Assembly: GCA_913052655.1 (NCBI GenBank)
Contig: CAJXFN010000027.1
Span: 1 to 13,369, forward strand
Direction of reading: 5' to 3'
DNA length: 13,369 nucleotides
Source of the DNA: an uncultured Flavobacteriales bacterium
Lineage (GTDB): Bacteria; Bacteroidota; Bacteroidia; Flavobacteriales; BACL11
Part shown: in pieces, positions 1-6,650 of the stretch
Layout: the number at the start of each line of letters is the position of its first letter
Position numbering within the stretch: the first letter of the stretch is position 1
Notes under the pieces: model-generated
What the model saw: only the letters and a program-made list of their open reading frames with translations
The model's database searches: none
Told to the model about the DNA's origin: nothing
Translations under genes and position numbers: made by a program

Positions 1-767
1 TATGGAGTCGAACAAATCCTGCAGATGAAAATAATCTATGTCCTTGGGCTATGAGGTCTTTGTTAATTGAAGATGGGGATAAACTTATTTTAATTGATAA
101 TGGCATAGGAGACAAGCAAGACGATAAATTCTTGAGACATTATTACTTGCATGGAGATATAAATTTGAAATCTTCATTAGAGAAACATGGTTTTACGGTA
201 GATGACATTACAGATGTCTTTTTGACTCATTTACATTTCGATCATTGTGGAGGTAGTGTTATTTGGAATAAAGACAGATCTGGTTTTGAAATGGCATTTA
301 AAAATGCGAAGTATTGGACAAATAATGATCATTGGAAATGGGCTACAGATCCAAACTCTAGAGAAAAGGCCTCCTTTCTTAAAGAAAATATACTTCCAAT
401 TCATCAGATGGGTCATCTTAATTTTGTAGAAAGTGAAAAAAATATTTTTAACAATTTTGATGCTTTATTTGTAAATGGTCATACAGAAGCTCAAATGATT
501 CCTCACATTAAGTATAAAGATAAAACTATTGTTTTTGCTGCGGATTTACTACCAAGCACAGGTCATATTCCTTTACCTTATGTCATGGGTTACGATACCA
601 AGCCATTAATTACTCTTACAGAAAAAGAAAAATTCTTGAATGAGGCGGCCGATAGAGAATACATTATATTTTTGCAACATGACAACTATAACGAGTGCTG
701 TACAGTTCAACAAACTGAAAAAGGAGTTAGATTAAAAGACACCTTCTCGTTATCTGAAATTTTATAA
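1..767 (+). CDS. MBL-fold metallo-hydrolase, 5'-partial
   Basis: This is a metallo-beta-lactamase-fold hydrolase, probably a soluble cytoplasmic enzyme; the substrate cannot be told. The first in-frame ATG is at 51, but the frame is open to the left edge. Codons from position 3 read WSRTNPADENNLCPWA just before that Met, which looks like a conserved stretch of the same protein, so the true start lies outside the window and 51 should not be used. Counting from the Met at 51, the metal-binding motif HLHFDH is at residues 60-65 (H60, H62, D64, H65). Further likely ligands are H144 (NGHTEAQ), D165 (AADLLP) and H210 (FLQHDN), so the dinuclear metal site is complete. The stop is one base before the next ATG (769), so the two genes are probably co-transcribed. 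The fold is certain; lactonase-like or other hydrolase activity is open. Confidence 0.93.
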   Translation, partial: WSRTNPADENNLCPWAMRSLLIEDGDKLILIDNGIGDKQDDKFLRHYYLHGDINLKSSLEKHGFTVDDITDVFLTHLHFDHCGGSVIWNKDRSGFEMAFKNAKYWTNNDHWKWATDPNSREKASFLKENILPIHQMGHLNFVESEKNIFNNFDALFVNGHTEAQMIPHIKYKDKTIVFAADLLPSTGHIPLPYVMGYDTKPLITLTEKEKFLNEAADREYIIFLQHDNYNECCTVQQTEKGVRLKDTFSLSEIL

Positions 768-768
768 A

Positions 769-990
769 ATGAGAAATATTTTTACTGAACATCCAAATGA
801 GGTTGGAGAAAATTATGTTCAACATATGAGACACGCAATAGGATTTTGTTTGTTGTTACTCTCCTTAAGTTTTAAAGCTTTAGTGCATGCTATTTTCCCT
901 TTTTGGTATAAAACATCTGTATCTGATAGAATTTTAAAACTGAGTGAAGGAATGCAAAAAAGGAAAAATCAGACTAAAGAAGAGAATTAA
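769..990 (+). CDS. Small DUF6356-type membrane protein
   Basis: This 73-residue protein starts with FTEHPNEVGENY (residues 5-16), continues with one hydrophobic segment at about 24-47 that includes a VHAIFPFWY stretch, and ends in a charged KRKNQTKEEN tail. The FTEHP..VGE.Y..H start followed by a helix with HA..P matches my recollection of DUF6356, a family of short uncharacterised proteins; that assignment is from memory. One membrane helix or a hairpin is likely. The gene starts one base after the MBL hydrolase stop with no Shine-Dalgarno sequence, which suggests translational coupling. Its last 17 bp overlap the end of a gene on the opposite strand. The function is unknown. Confidence 0.85.
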   Translation: MRNIFTEHPNEVGENYVQHMRHAIGFCLLLLSLSFKALVHAIFPFWYKTSVSDRILKLSEGMQKRKNQTKEEN

Positions 991-1183
991 ATATTTCCCA
1001 ACTACTATCAAAGTTAGTTGTTTCGTCTATTTCTTTTTTTTCTTTTTTGTTTCTATATAAATTTATTTTGATTCCATTTTTTTGAGTTACGGAAATAACT
1101 TCAAAATCATCTATATCAGCTCCTTTCGGTAGATTTTTTTGATAACCAATTTTTTCTATTGAAGAAATTCTGTTTTTGCTCAT
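974..1183 (-). CDS. Hypothetical small protein, 69 aa
   Basis: I do not recognise this family. The product is hydrophilic and rich in Lys and Glu, with no cysteine, signal peptide or membrane segment. The middle (about 27-46) has alternating hydrophobic residues (FEVISVTQKNGIKINLY) that suggest a beta hairpin, followed by a KKEKKE run. Support for it being real: a perfect TAnnTTTG -7 element lies 17 bases before the ATG, no other gene fills the space, and composition is like its neighbours. Against it: the gene is short and its 3' end overlaps the DUF6356 gene tail-to-tail by 17 bp. It is divergent from the radical SAM gene at 1278. Confidence 0.6.
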   Translation of the reverse strand: MSKNRISSIEKIGYQKNLPKGADIDDFEVISVTQKNGIKINLYRNKKEKKEIDETTNFDSSWEIFNSLL

Positions 1184-1200
1184 TATTAATGTTTATGTGT

Positions 1201-1208
1201 CAAATGTA
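1201..1208 (-). promoter_or_regulatory. Bacteroidota-type -7 element (TACATTTG)
   Basis: Read on the - strand this is a perfect match to the TAnnTTTG -7 consensus of the Bacteroidota primary sigma factor, 17 bases upstream of the ATG at 1183. No TTG is seen at the expected -33 spacing of about 17-23 bases. It would drive the 69-residue hypothetical gene with a leader of about 10 bases. Confidence 0.5.
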
Positions 1209-1261
1209 TAAAATCTTTATTGAATACGCTATATTTAACAAAAAGTTGTATTTAAATGTAG

Positions 1262-1269
1262 TATTTTTG
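1262..1269 (+). promoter_or_regulatory. Bacteroidota-type -7 element (TATTTTTG)
   Basis: This matches TAnnTTTG, with 8 bases between the final G and the ATG at 1278. Transcription would start only a few bases before the start codon, giving a near-leaderless mRNA for the radical SAM gene. A TTG at 1246-1248 is only 13 bases upstream, short of the usual -33 spacing. The same string recurs before rnpB (6232-6239). Confidence 0.5.
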
Positions 1270-1277
1270 TAAAACTA

Positions 1278-2210
1278 ATGAGTAAAGAAAAAAGATATAA
1301 CGATTTCAGTTCTTATGTAAGAAAGAAGTTTAATGGTAGAGTGCAAAAAGTATCTATTGATGCAGGTTTTACTTGTCCGAACAAGGATGGAACAAAAGGT
1401 GTTGGGGGATGTACTTATTGTAATAACAATACATTTAATCCTGAATATTGTAAACCAATAAAACCTATAAAGGTTCAGATTGATGAGGGAATAAATTTTT
1501 TTTCAAAGAAATATAAGGTTCAGAAATATTTAGCTTATTTTCAAGCTTTTACCAATACTTATGCACCTTTGAAGGATTTGATAAAGATGTATGAAGAGGC
1601 GTTATCTCATGATGATGTTATTGGTTTAGTTATTGCTACAAGACCAGATTCAATAAAAGATGACGTTTTAGATTATTTAGAGAAATTAGCGGAAAGAGGA
1701 TTTTTTATAAAATTAGAGTTTGGTTTGGAGTCCACTAATAACAAAACCCTTGAGTCTATTAATAGATGTCAGACTCATGAAGAGGCAATTGATGCTTTTA
1801 ATAGAGCGAAAAATAGAGGTTTACACTTAGGGGGTCATTTAATTTTAGGTCTTCCGGGAGAGACAAAAGAAGACATGTTAGATCATGCTAGGAAAGTGTC
1901 TGAATTACCTATAGATACTTTAAAAATACATCATCTACAGATTGTAAAACATACTATGATGGCAATTCAGTTTAAAAGAACTCCAGAGATTTTTACTTTT
2001 ATGGAACTGGAAGAGTATATTGATTTATTAGTTGACTTTTTAGAGATTCTAAATCCTGACATTATTGTAGAACGATTTTTTAGTGAATCTCCCGCTCGTA
2101 TGTTGATTCATCCAAAATATGGTTTAAAGAATTTTGAAGTGAAACATTTAGTTGAAAAAAGATTAGAAGAAAGAGACACAATACAAGGAAGATTATTTTC
2201 AAATCTCTAA
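1278..2210 (+). CDS. Radical SAM protein, YhcC/TIGR01212 family
   Basis: The product is 310 residues, matching the roughly 310-residue E. coli YhcC. Its N-terminal pattern SIDAGFTCPNKDGTKGVGGC is the hallmark of this group. The cluster cysteines are C33, C45 and C48, with 11 residues between the first two instead of the classical CxxxCxxC, as in YhcC and Elp3-like radical SAM proteins. They would hold a [4Fe-4S] cluster that cleaves S-adenosylmethionine. Barrel strands appear as LVIATRPDSI, KLEFGLES and LGGHLILGLPGE. There is no extra C-terminal domain or signal peptide, so it is cytoplasmic. The substrate is not visible in the sequence. I recall a proposed role in tRNA wobble-uridine modification for the Bacillus relative YtqA, but am not sure of it. 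The start is fixed by the family N-terminus and the -7 element just upstream. Confidence 0.93.
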   Translation: MSKEKRYNDFSSYVRKKFNGRVQKVSIDAGFTCPNKDGTKGVGGCTYCNNNTFNPEYCKPIKPIKVQIDEGINFFSKKYKVQKYLAYFQAFTNTYAPLKDLIKMYEEALSHDDVIGLVIATRPDSIKDDVLDYLEKLAERGFFIKLEFGLESTNNKTLESINRCQTHEEAIDAFNRAKNRGLHLGGHLILGLPGETKEDMLDHARKVSELPIDTLKIHHLQIVKHTMMAIQFKRTPEIFTFMELEEYIDLLVDFLEILNPDIIVERFFSESPARMLIHPKYGLKNFEVKHLVEKRLEERDTIQGRLFSNL

Positions 2211-2242
2211 TTATTTTTTCTACTACTGATTGAAGTAATAAT

Positions 2243-2250
2243 TATATTTG
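2243..2250 (+). promoter_or_regulatory. Bacteroidota-type -7 element (TATATTTG)
   Basis: This is a perfect TAnnTTTG match 20 bases upstream of the ettA ATG, inside the 60-bp gap after the radical SAM gene. It suggests ettA has its own promoter in addition to any read-through. The nearest TTG (2230-2232) is only 10 bases upstream, so no clear -33 box is seen. Confidence 0.5.
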
Positions 2251-2270
2251 TAATCTCAAAATAACACATT

Positions 2271-3962
2271 ATGTCAGATGATAAGAAGATAATTTTCTCA
2301 ATGGTTGGACTTTCTAAGTCCTTCAACAATAATAACAAACAAGTTTTAAAGGATATTTACCTTTCTTTTTTCTATGGTGCTAAAATTGGAATTATTGGAT
2401 TAAATGGTTCTGGTAAATCTACTCTTTTAAAAATAATAGCTGGGATAGAAAAATCGTATCAAGGTGATATTCACTTTAAGGGAGAGCATACTATAGGATA
2501 TTTAGAACAAGAACCGCAATTAGATCCTTCACGAACAGTTATGGATATTGTAAAAGAAGGAGCGAAAGACCAAGTAGAGCTTTTAGAGGAGTATAATAAA
2601 ATTAATGATTTATTTGGTCTTCCAGAATATTATGAGGATTCAGATAAAATGGAAGAACTAATGAAAAAGCAGGGTGATTTACAGGACAAAATAGATGCTT
2701 GTAATGCTTGGGATTTAGAAACAAAATTAAATATTGCAATGGACGCTCTAAGATGTCCTCCATCTGATTCAAGTATTAGCCATTTATCTGGAGGGGAGAA
2801 AAGAAGAGTTGCGCTATGTAGACTATTACTTCAGGAGCCTGATATTTTACTTTTAGATGAACCAACAAATCATCTAGATGCAGAATCGGTATTATGGTTA
2901 GAACAACATCTTCAACAATATAAAGGAACGGTCATTGCTATAACACACGATAGGTATTTCTTAGATAATGTAGCGGGTTGGATTTTAGAGTTAGATAGAG
3001 GAGAGGGGATTCCTTGGGAAGGGAATTATTCTTCTTGGTTAGATCAAAAATCAAAACGATTAGCACAGGAAGAAAAGCAAGCGTCTAAAAGGAGAAAAAC
3101 CCTTGAAAGAGAGTTAGATTGGGTAAGAATGACACCCAAGGGTAGGCATGCGAAATCAAAAGCTAGATTGAGTAATTATGAAAACTTATTAACTGAAAAA
3201 GCAAAAGAAAAAGAAGAAAAATTAGAGCTATATATTCCTCCTGGACCAAGGTTAGGAAATAATGTAATTGATGCAGAAGGAGTAAGTAAATCTTTTGGAG
3301 ATAAGCTATTATATGAAGATTTAAATTTTAAACTTCCTCCGGCCGGAATTGTTGGTATTATTGGACCTAATGGGGCGGGAAAAACTACTTTGTTCCGAAT
3401 GATAATGGGTCAAGATAAACCAGATCATGGATCTTTTAGAGTTGGAGAAACTGTAAAAATTGCATATGTAGATCAACAACATGCTAATATTGATGAAAAC
3501 AAAACAATTTGGGAACAAATTACTGATGGACAAGAATTTGTCGAAGTAGCAGGTAGACAGTTGAATTCAAGAGCATATGTTGCAAAATTTAATTTTAGTG
3601 GTTCTGATCAAAATAAAAAAGTAGGTGTTCTCTCTGGTGGAGAAAGAAATAGATTACACCTAGCTATGACTTTAAGACAAGAAGCTAATGTGTTATTACT
3701 CGATGAGCCAACTAATGATTTGGATGTAAATACACTTCGATCTCTTGAGGAGGGTTTGGAAAATTTTGGTGGATGTGCGGTTATCATTTCTCACGATAGA
3801 TGGTTTTTAGATAGAGTTTGTACTCATATTTTAGCTTTTGAAGGAGATTCTCAAGTATATTATTTTGAAGGAGGTTATTCTGACTATGAAGAAAATAAAA
3901 GGAAAAGATTAGGAGATGTTTCTCCTACAAGAATAAAATATAAAAAACTAATTAGGGATTAA
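2271..3962 (+). CDS. ettA: ABC-F ATPase EttA (energy-dependent translational throttle)
   Basis: This is a soluble ABC protein with two ATPase domains and no membrane segment. ABC-F proteins bind the ribosomal E site; EttA gates early elongation according to the ATP/ADP ratio. Domain 1 has Walker A GLNGSGKST (43-51), signature LSGGEKRR (172-179), Walker B ILLLDEPTNHLD (192-203) and switch His in ITHDRYF (about 226). Residues about 95-150 form the arm insertion typical of EttA (also called ChvD or YjjK). The linker at about 242-322, rich in Lys, Arg and Glu with DWVRMTPKGRHAKSKAR, is the P-site tRNA interaction motif. Domain 2 has GPNGAGKTT (365-373), LSGGERNR (454-461), VLLLDEPTNDLD (474-485) and ISHDRWF. 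Length, 563 against about 555 in E. coli, and the EGNYSSWL stretch favour EttA over Uup or an antibiotic-resistance ABC-F. The stop overlaps the convergent lptF/G stop in a shared TTAA. Confidence 0.95.
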   Translation: MSDDKKIIFSMVGLSKSFNNNNKQVLKDIYLSFFYGAKIGIIGLNGSGKSTLLKIIAGIEKSYQGDIHFKGEHTIGYLEQEPQLDPSRTVMDIVKEGAKDQVELLEEYNKINDLFGLPEYYEDSDKMEELMKKQGDLQDKIDACNAWDLETKLNIAMDALRCPPSDSSISHLSGGEKRRVALCRLLLQEPDILLLDEPTNHLDAESVLWLEQHLQQYKGTVIAITHDRYFLDNVAGWILELDRGEGIPWEGNYSSWLDQKSKRLAQEEKQASKRRKTLERELDWVRMTPKGRHAKSKARLSNYENLLTEKAKEKEEKLELYIPPGPRLGNNVIDAEGVSKSFGDKLLYEDLNFKLPPAGIVGIIGPNGAGKTTLFRMIMGQDKPDHGSFRVGETVKIAYVDQQHANIDENKTIWEQITDGQEFVEVAGRQLNSRAYVAKFNFSGSDQNKKVGVLSGGERNRLHLAMTLRQEANVLLLDEPTNDLDVNTLRSLEEGLENFGGCAVIISHDRWFLDRVCTHILAFEGDSQVYYFEGGYSDYEENKRKRLGDVSPTRIKYKKLIRD

Positions 3963-5038
3963 ATATTTTCACTTTTTCTTACTAAGAAAATTCCTAAAAT
4001 TATATATAAGAAATTAGGAATCCAAACAGCTATCCAAGGTTGGAGATTTCCATTTGTTGCTAAAGTAGAAGAAAACTGAAAGAATAAAATATATGAAAAG
4101 GCAATTAATAGTCCAAAACCAAGATTTATTCCTATTCCTCCTTTTACTTTTTTGCTTGAAAATGAGACCGCAATTACACTTAAAATAATTATGGCAAAAG
4201 GAAAGGCAATTCTTTTATGTTTCTCAATCTTATAATATTTTGCTTTTCCTGAACTTAAGAGGGTCTCTGTGTATATGTTTTCATTAAGTTCTTTAAATTT
4301 CATTGTTTCAGCTAAGTTAGTTTGTACAGTAAAGTCGCTCGGAAAAATAAGTAATGAGGTGTCTTTCTGTTTTCCAGTTTCTAATTTTTCTCCCTTCTTT
4401 AAAAAAGTTCTAATTTCATATTTGTTTATACTCCAATCCTCTGTGTCTTTATTCCATTGTATATAGTTAGCTCTTAATTTATTTTTTAGATTTCCGTTTT
4501 CAAAGTTTTCAATAGAGAATTTATACCCAATGTTTCTTCTTCTGTTATATCCCTCTAGATAGATATATTGATTTTTAGTTGTTTGAAAATGAATATTTTT
4601 TCTTAATTCTATTCTTTGAGATTTTAAATATTTATTTTCGAAATCAATTCTATTTTTGTTAGAATTAGGTATAATGTAACTAGATAACATAAATGAAAGA
4701 AGAGATAAAAAAATAGAAGAAATTAAAAATGGTCTTAGAAATCTTTTGAAACTCATTCCGCTATTATATATTGCTATTATTTCTGAATTACTCGCCATTT
4801 TACTTGTGAAAAACACAACGGATATAAAGATAAATAGAGGTGAAAACAGATTTGCAAAGTACGGTATAAAGTGTATATAATATTCTGAAATAATGGTTAT
4901 AAAATTTAGGTTATGTTCCATGAAATCATCTATCTTTTCAGATATATCAATGATAACTACAACAAATAATAACAATATAAGACAGTAGAAGAAGGTTCCT
5001 AAAAACTTTCTTATAATATATCTGTCAATTTTATTCAT
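3959..5038 (-). CDS. LptF/LptG-family LPS export permease (YjgP/YjgQ)
   Basis: This is an inner-membrane subunit of the Lpt transporter, which extracts lipopolysaccharide from the inner membrane and pushes it onto the periplasmic bridge, powered by LptB. The 359-residue protein has the family architecture: DRYIIRKFLGTFF start, three N-terminal helices (about 12-30, 58-78, 102-124), a soluble periplasmic domain (about 125-275, beta-rich as expected for the jellyroll), and three C-terminal helices (about 277-295, 302-324, 334-353). The MASNSEIIAIYNSGMS loop (81-96) is the conserved cytoplasmic coupling region. I cannot say with certainty whether it is LptF or LptG, and the partner is not in this window. 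Its ATG follows the tgt stop with no intervening base, implying one transcript and coupled translation. Confidence 0.92.
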   Translation of the reverse strand: MNKIDRYIIRKFLGTFFYCLILLLFVVVIIDISEKIDDFMEHNLNFITIISEYYIHFIPYFANLFSPLFIFISVVFFTSKMASNSEIIAIYNSGMSFKRFLRPFLISSIFLSLLSFMLSSYIIPNSNKNRIDFENKYLKSQRIELRKNIHFQTTKNQYIYLEGYNRRRNIGYKFSIENFENGNLKNKLRANYIQWNKDTEDWSINKYEIRTFLKKGEKLETGKQKDTSLLIFPSDFTVQTNLAETMKFKELNENIYTETLLSSGKAKYYKIEKHKRIAFPFAIIILSVIAVSFSSKKVKGGIGINLGFGLLIAFSYILFFQFSSTLATNGNLQPWIAVWIPNFLYIILGIFLVRKSENI

Positions 5039-6169
5039 TTATAATCGGATATCTAATTTCTTCACCATTTGATTTTTCCAACTAGAAAATGTTCCTTCTT
5101 TCAATTTGATTCTTGCTTGTTCCATTAACCACAAATAAAAACGGATATTGTGTAAGGAAGCAATTTGTTTTCCTAAAATCTCGTCTGCTTTAAATAAATG
5201 ACGGACATATGCTTTTGAATAAGATTGATCAACATAAGATGTTCCATAAGGGTCTAATAGGGAATAATCTTTTTCCCATTTTTTATTTTTAATATTTATG
5301 GTTCCTTCTGAAGTAAATAACATTCCATTTCTAGCATTTCTTGTTGGCATTACACAGTCAAACATATCAATTCCTAAAGAAATATTTTCTAAAAGATTTG
5401 TGGGAGTTCCTACTCCCATTAAGTATCTTGGTTTATCTTCTGGAAGTATAGAGCAAACTATATCTGTCATTTCATACATTATTTCGTGAGGTTCCCCTAC
5501 TGAAAGTCCTCCAATAGCATTTCCTACTCTATTAAATGAAGATATTTTATCTGCTGACTGTTTTCTTAGATCTTTAAAGACAGAGCCCTGAACAATTGGA
5601 AAAAATGATTGATCGTAATCATATTTTCCTTCTGTAGAATCAAATCTATCGCAACATCTTTTTAACCATCTATGAGTCATGTGCATAGATTTTTTAGCAT
5701 ATTCGTACTTACAAGGGTATGGGGTGCATTCATCAAAAGCCATAATGATATCAGCTCCTATTTTTCTTTGTATGTCTATTGCATATTCTGGAGTGAAAAA
5801 GTGATATGAACCGTCAATATGAGATTGAAAAGTAACTCCTTTTTCTATTATTTTTCTTGCTCCAGAAAGAGAATATACCTGATATCCTCCTGAATCTGTG
5901 AGTAAAGGTTTGTCCCATCCAATAAATTTATGTAGACCTCCAGTAGATTCTATAACATCTAGTCCTGGTCGTAAATACAAATGATAAGTATTTCCTAAAA
6001 TGATTTGTGCTTGTGTATCTTTTTCAATTTCTTTTTGGTGTACTCCTTTTACTGTCCCAGCAGTACCAACTGGCATAAAAATAGGAGTTTTAACTATTCC
6101 ATGTGCTGTTTCAAATTCTGCTAAACGAGCATTTGATTTTTGATCTTTTTTGTGTATTGTAAATTTCAT
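5039..6169 (-). CDS. tgt: tRNA-guanine(34) transglycosylase (Tgt)
   Basis: Tgt swaps guanine-34 for the queuine precursor preQ1 in tRNAs with a GUN anticodon, in queuosine synthesis. The 376-residue protein is full length. LLTDSGGYQVYSL holds the catalytic Asp92, MAFDECTPYP the base-binding Asp146, PIVQGS Gln194 and GGLSVGE the substrate loop (220-226). MFDCVMPTRNARNG holds the likely nucleophile Asp271. The three zinc cysteines found in E. coli Tgt (CxCxxC) are absent: the matching positions in DPYGTSYVDQ are Gly309, Ser311 and Asp314, while the fourth ligand, His340 (LHNIRFY), remains. I recall the same in other Bacteroidota Tgt, so this is probably a lineage trait rather than decay. The first in-frame ATG is preceded by a -7 element only five bases away and there is no Shine-Dalgarno sequence. 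The gene is divergent from rnpB and followed directly by the lptF/G-family gene. Confidence 0.97.
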   Translation of the reverse strand: MKFTIHKKDQKSNARLAEFETAHGIVKTPIFMPVGTAGTVKGVHQKEIEKDTQAQIILGNTYHLYLRPGLDVIESTGGLHKFIGWDKPLLTDSGGYQVYSLSGARKIIEKGVTFQSHIDGSYHFFTPEYAIDIQRKIGADIIMAFDECTPYPCKYEYAKKSMHMTHRWLKRCCDRFDSTEGKYDYDQSFFPIVQGSVFKDLRKQSADKISSFNRVGNAIGGLSVGEPHEIMYEMTDIVCSILPEDKPRYLMGVGTPTNLLENISLGIDMFDCVMPTRNARNGMLFTSEGTINIKNKKWEKDYSLLDPYGTSYVDQSYSKAYVRHLFKADEILGKQIASLHNIRFYLWLMEQARIKLKEGTFSSWKNQMVKKLDIRL

Positions 6170-6174
6170 TATTG

Positions 6175-6182
6175 CAAATGTA
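6175..6182 (-). promoter_or_regulatory. Bacteroidota-type -7 element (TACATTTG)
   Basis: On the - strand a perfect TAnnTTTG lies with only five bases between its G and the tgt ATG at 6169. If it is used, transcription would begin at or within a base or two of the start codon, making a leaderless tgt mRNA. No -33 TTG is apparent. Confidence 0.45.
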
Positions 6183-6231
6183 AATAAATAGTATCATAAC
6201 TAATGTAATAAAACATATATGTAATTATTTG

Positions 6232-6239
6232 TATTTTTG
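6232..6239 (+). promoter_or_regulatory. rnpB -7 element (TATTTTTG)
   Basis: This TAnnTTTG match ends five bases before the proposed 5' end of RNase P RNA at 6244, which is the spacing expected between this element and a transcription start. That fit supports both the promoter and the RNA boundary. No clear -33 TTG is seen. Confidence 0.6.
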
Positions 6240-6243
6240 TACA

Positions 6244-6538
6244 GTAGTTACGGATTCTATCGCTTCTACTTTGTAGAAGAGGAAAGTCCGGACAAGTTAG
6301 AGAAACATAGCGGATAACATCCGTCCTCCGTGAGGAGCGGACAAGTGCAACAGAAAGCAAGTACAGTTAGGCTGTAGTGAAATCAGGTAAACTCTATGTC
6401 TTGAAATGTCACGTATACTAAGATTTGAGGTTTTCTCGACCGACTTAGGGGGTAGGCAGATAGAGATAAAAAGTAATTTTTATCCTAGATAAATGATAGA
6501 AACCAATTGGTAACAGAATCCGGCTTATGAGTAACTAC
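6244..6538 (+). ncRNA. rnpB: RNase P RNA, class A
   Basis: This is the catalytic RNA of ribonuclease P, which cuts 5' leaders from pre-tRNAs together with the RnpA protein (not in this window). The ends pair as helix P1: GTAGTTA (6244-6250) with TAACTAC (6532-6538). A perfect P3 hairpin follows, CTTCTAC (6263-6269) with GTAGAAG (6273-6279) around a TTT loop. The conserved GAGGAAAGTCCGGAC block (6279-6293) and the ACAGAATCCGGCTTAT block (about 6513-6528) form the P4 core, with CCGGA pairing to TCCGG. Other class A landmarks include AGTGCAACAGAAAGCAA after 6343, GGTAAACTC near 6387 and GGGTAGGCAGAT near 6450. The length, about 295 nt, is at the short end for the class. A strong terminator follows at once. 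A 63-codon open frame on the opposite strand here is spurious. Confidence 0.97.
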
Positions 6539-6570
6539 AAAAAATCCAGTGATATTTCACTGGATTTTTT
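6539..6570 (+). terminator. Intrinsic terminator of rnpB
   Basis: A perfect 9-bp stem ATCCAGTGA/TCACTGGAT (6544-6552 with 6557-6565) closes a four-base TATT loop. It is followed by a run of T and preceded by a matching run of A that extends the stem. It begins directly after P1 of RNase P RNA. Confidence 0.93.
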
Positions 6571-6591
6571 AATTTAAAAAAAACGTAAAAA

Positions 6592-6650
6592 GTGTAAAAA
6601 AAGTGTAAAAAAGTGTAAAAAAGTGTAAAAAGGTGTAAAAAAGTGTAAAA
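6592..6650. repeat. Helically phased GTGTAAAAAA tandem array
   Basis: Six GTGT motifs, each followed by a run of 4-7 A, start at 6592, 6603, 6613, 6623, 6633 and 6643, so the period is 11, 10, 10, 10 and 10 bp. One copy carries GGTGT instead of AGTGT, and a degenerate CGTAAAAA precedes the array at 6584. A-tracts in phase with the helical turn are a known cause of intrinsic DNA bending. The array lies in a 259-bp gene-free spacer (6571-6829) between the convergent ends of rnpB and trxB, so it is not placed as a promoter-upstream element. I see no gene, tRNA or further promoter in the spacer. Confidence 0.9.

Noticed and set aside
231..429. Two 60-codon open frames (one on each strand) within the MBL gene
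   Set aside because: Both overlap the conserved HxHxDH-containing gene in other frames and have no recognisable content.
6169..6360. 63-codon open frame on the - strand starting inside rnpB
   Set aside because: It is antisense to the conserved RNase P RNA core and runs up to the tgt start; it resembles no protein family.
6592..6650. Phased repeat considered as a CRISPR array
   Set aside because: The unit is ten bases with no unique spacers and no cas genes; it is a simple tandem repeat.
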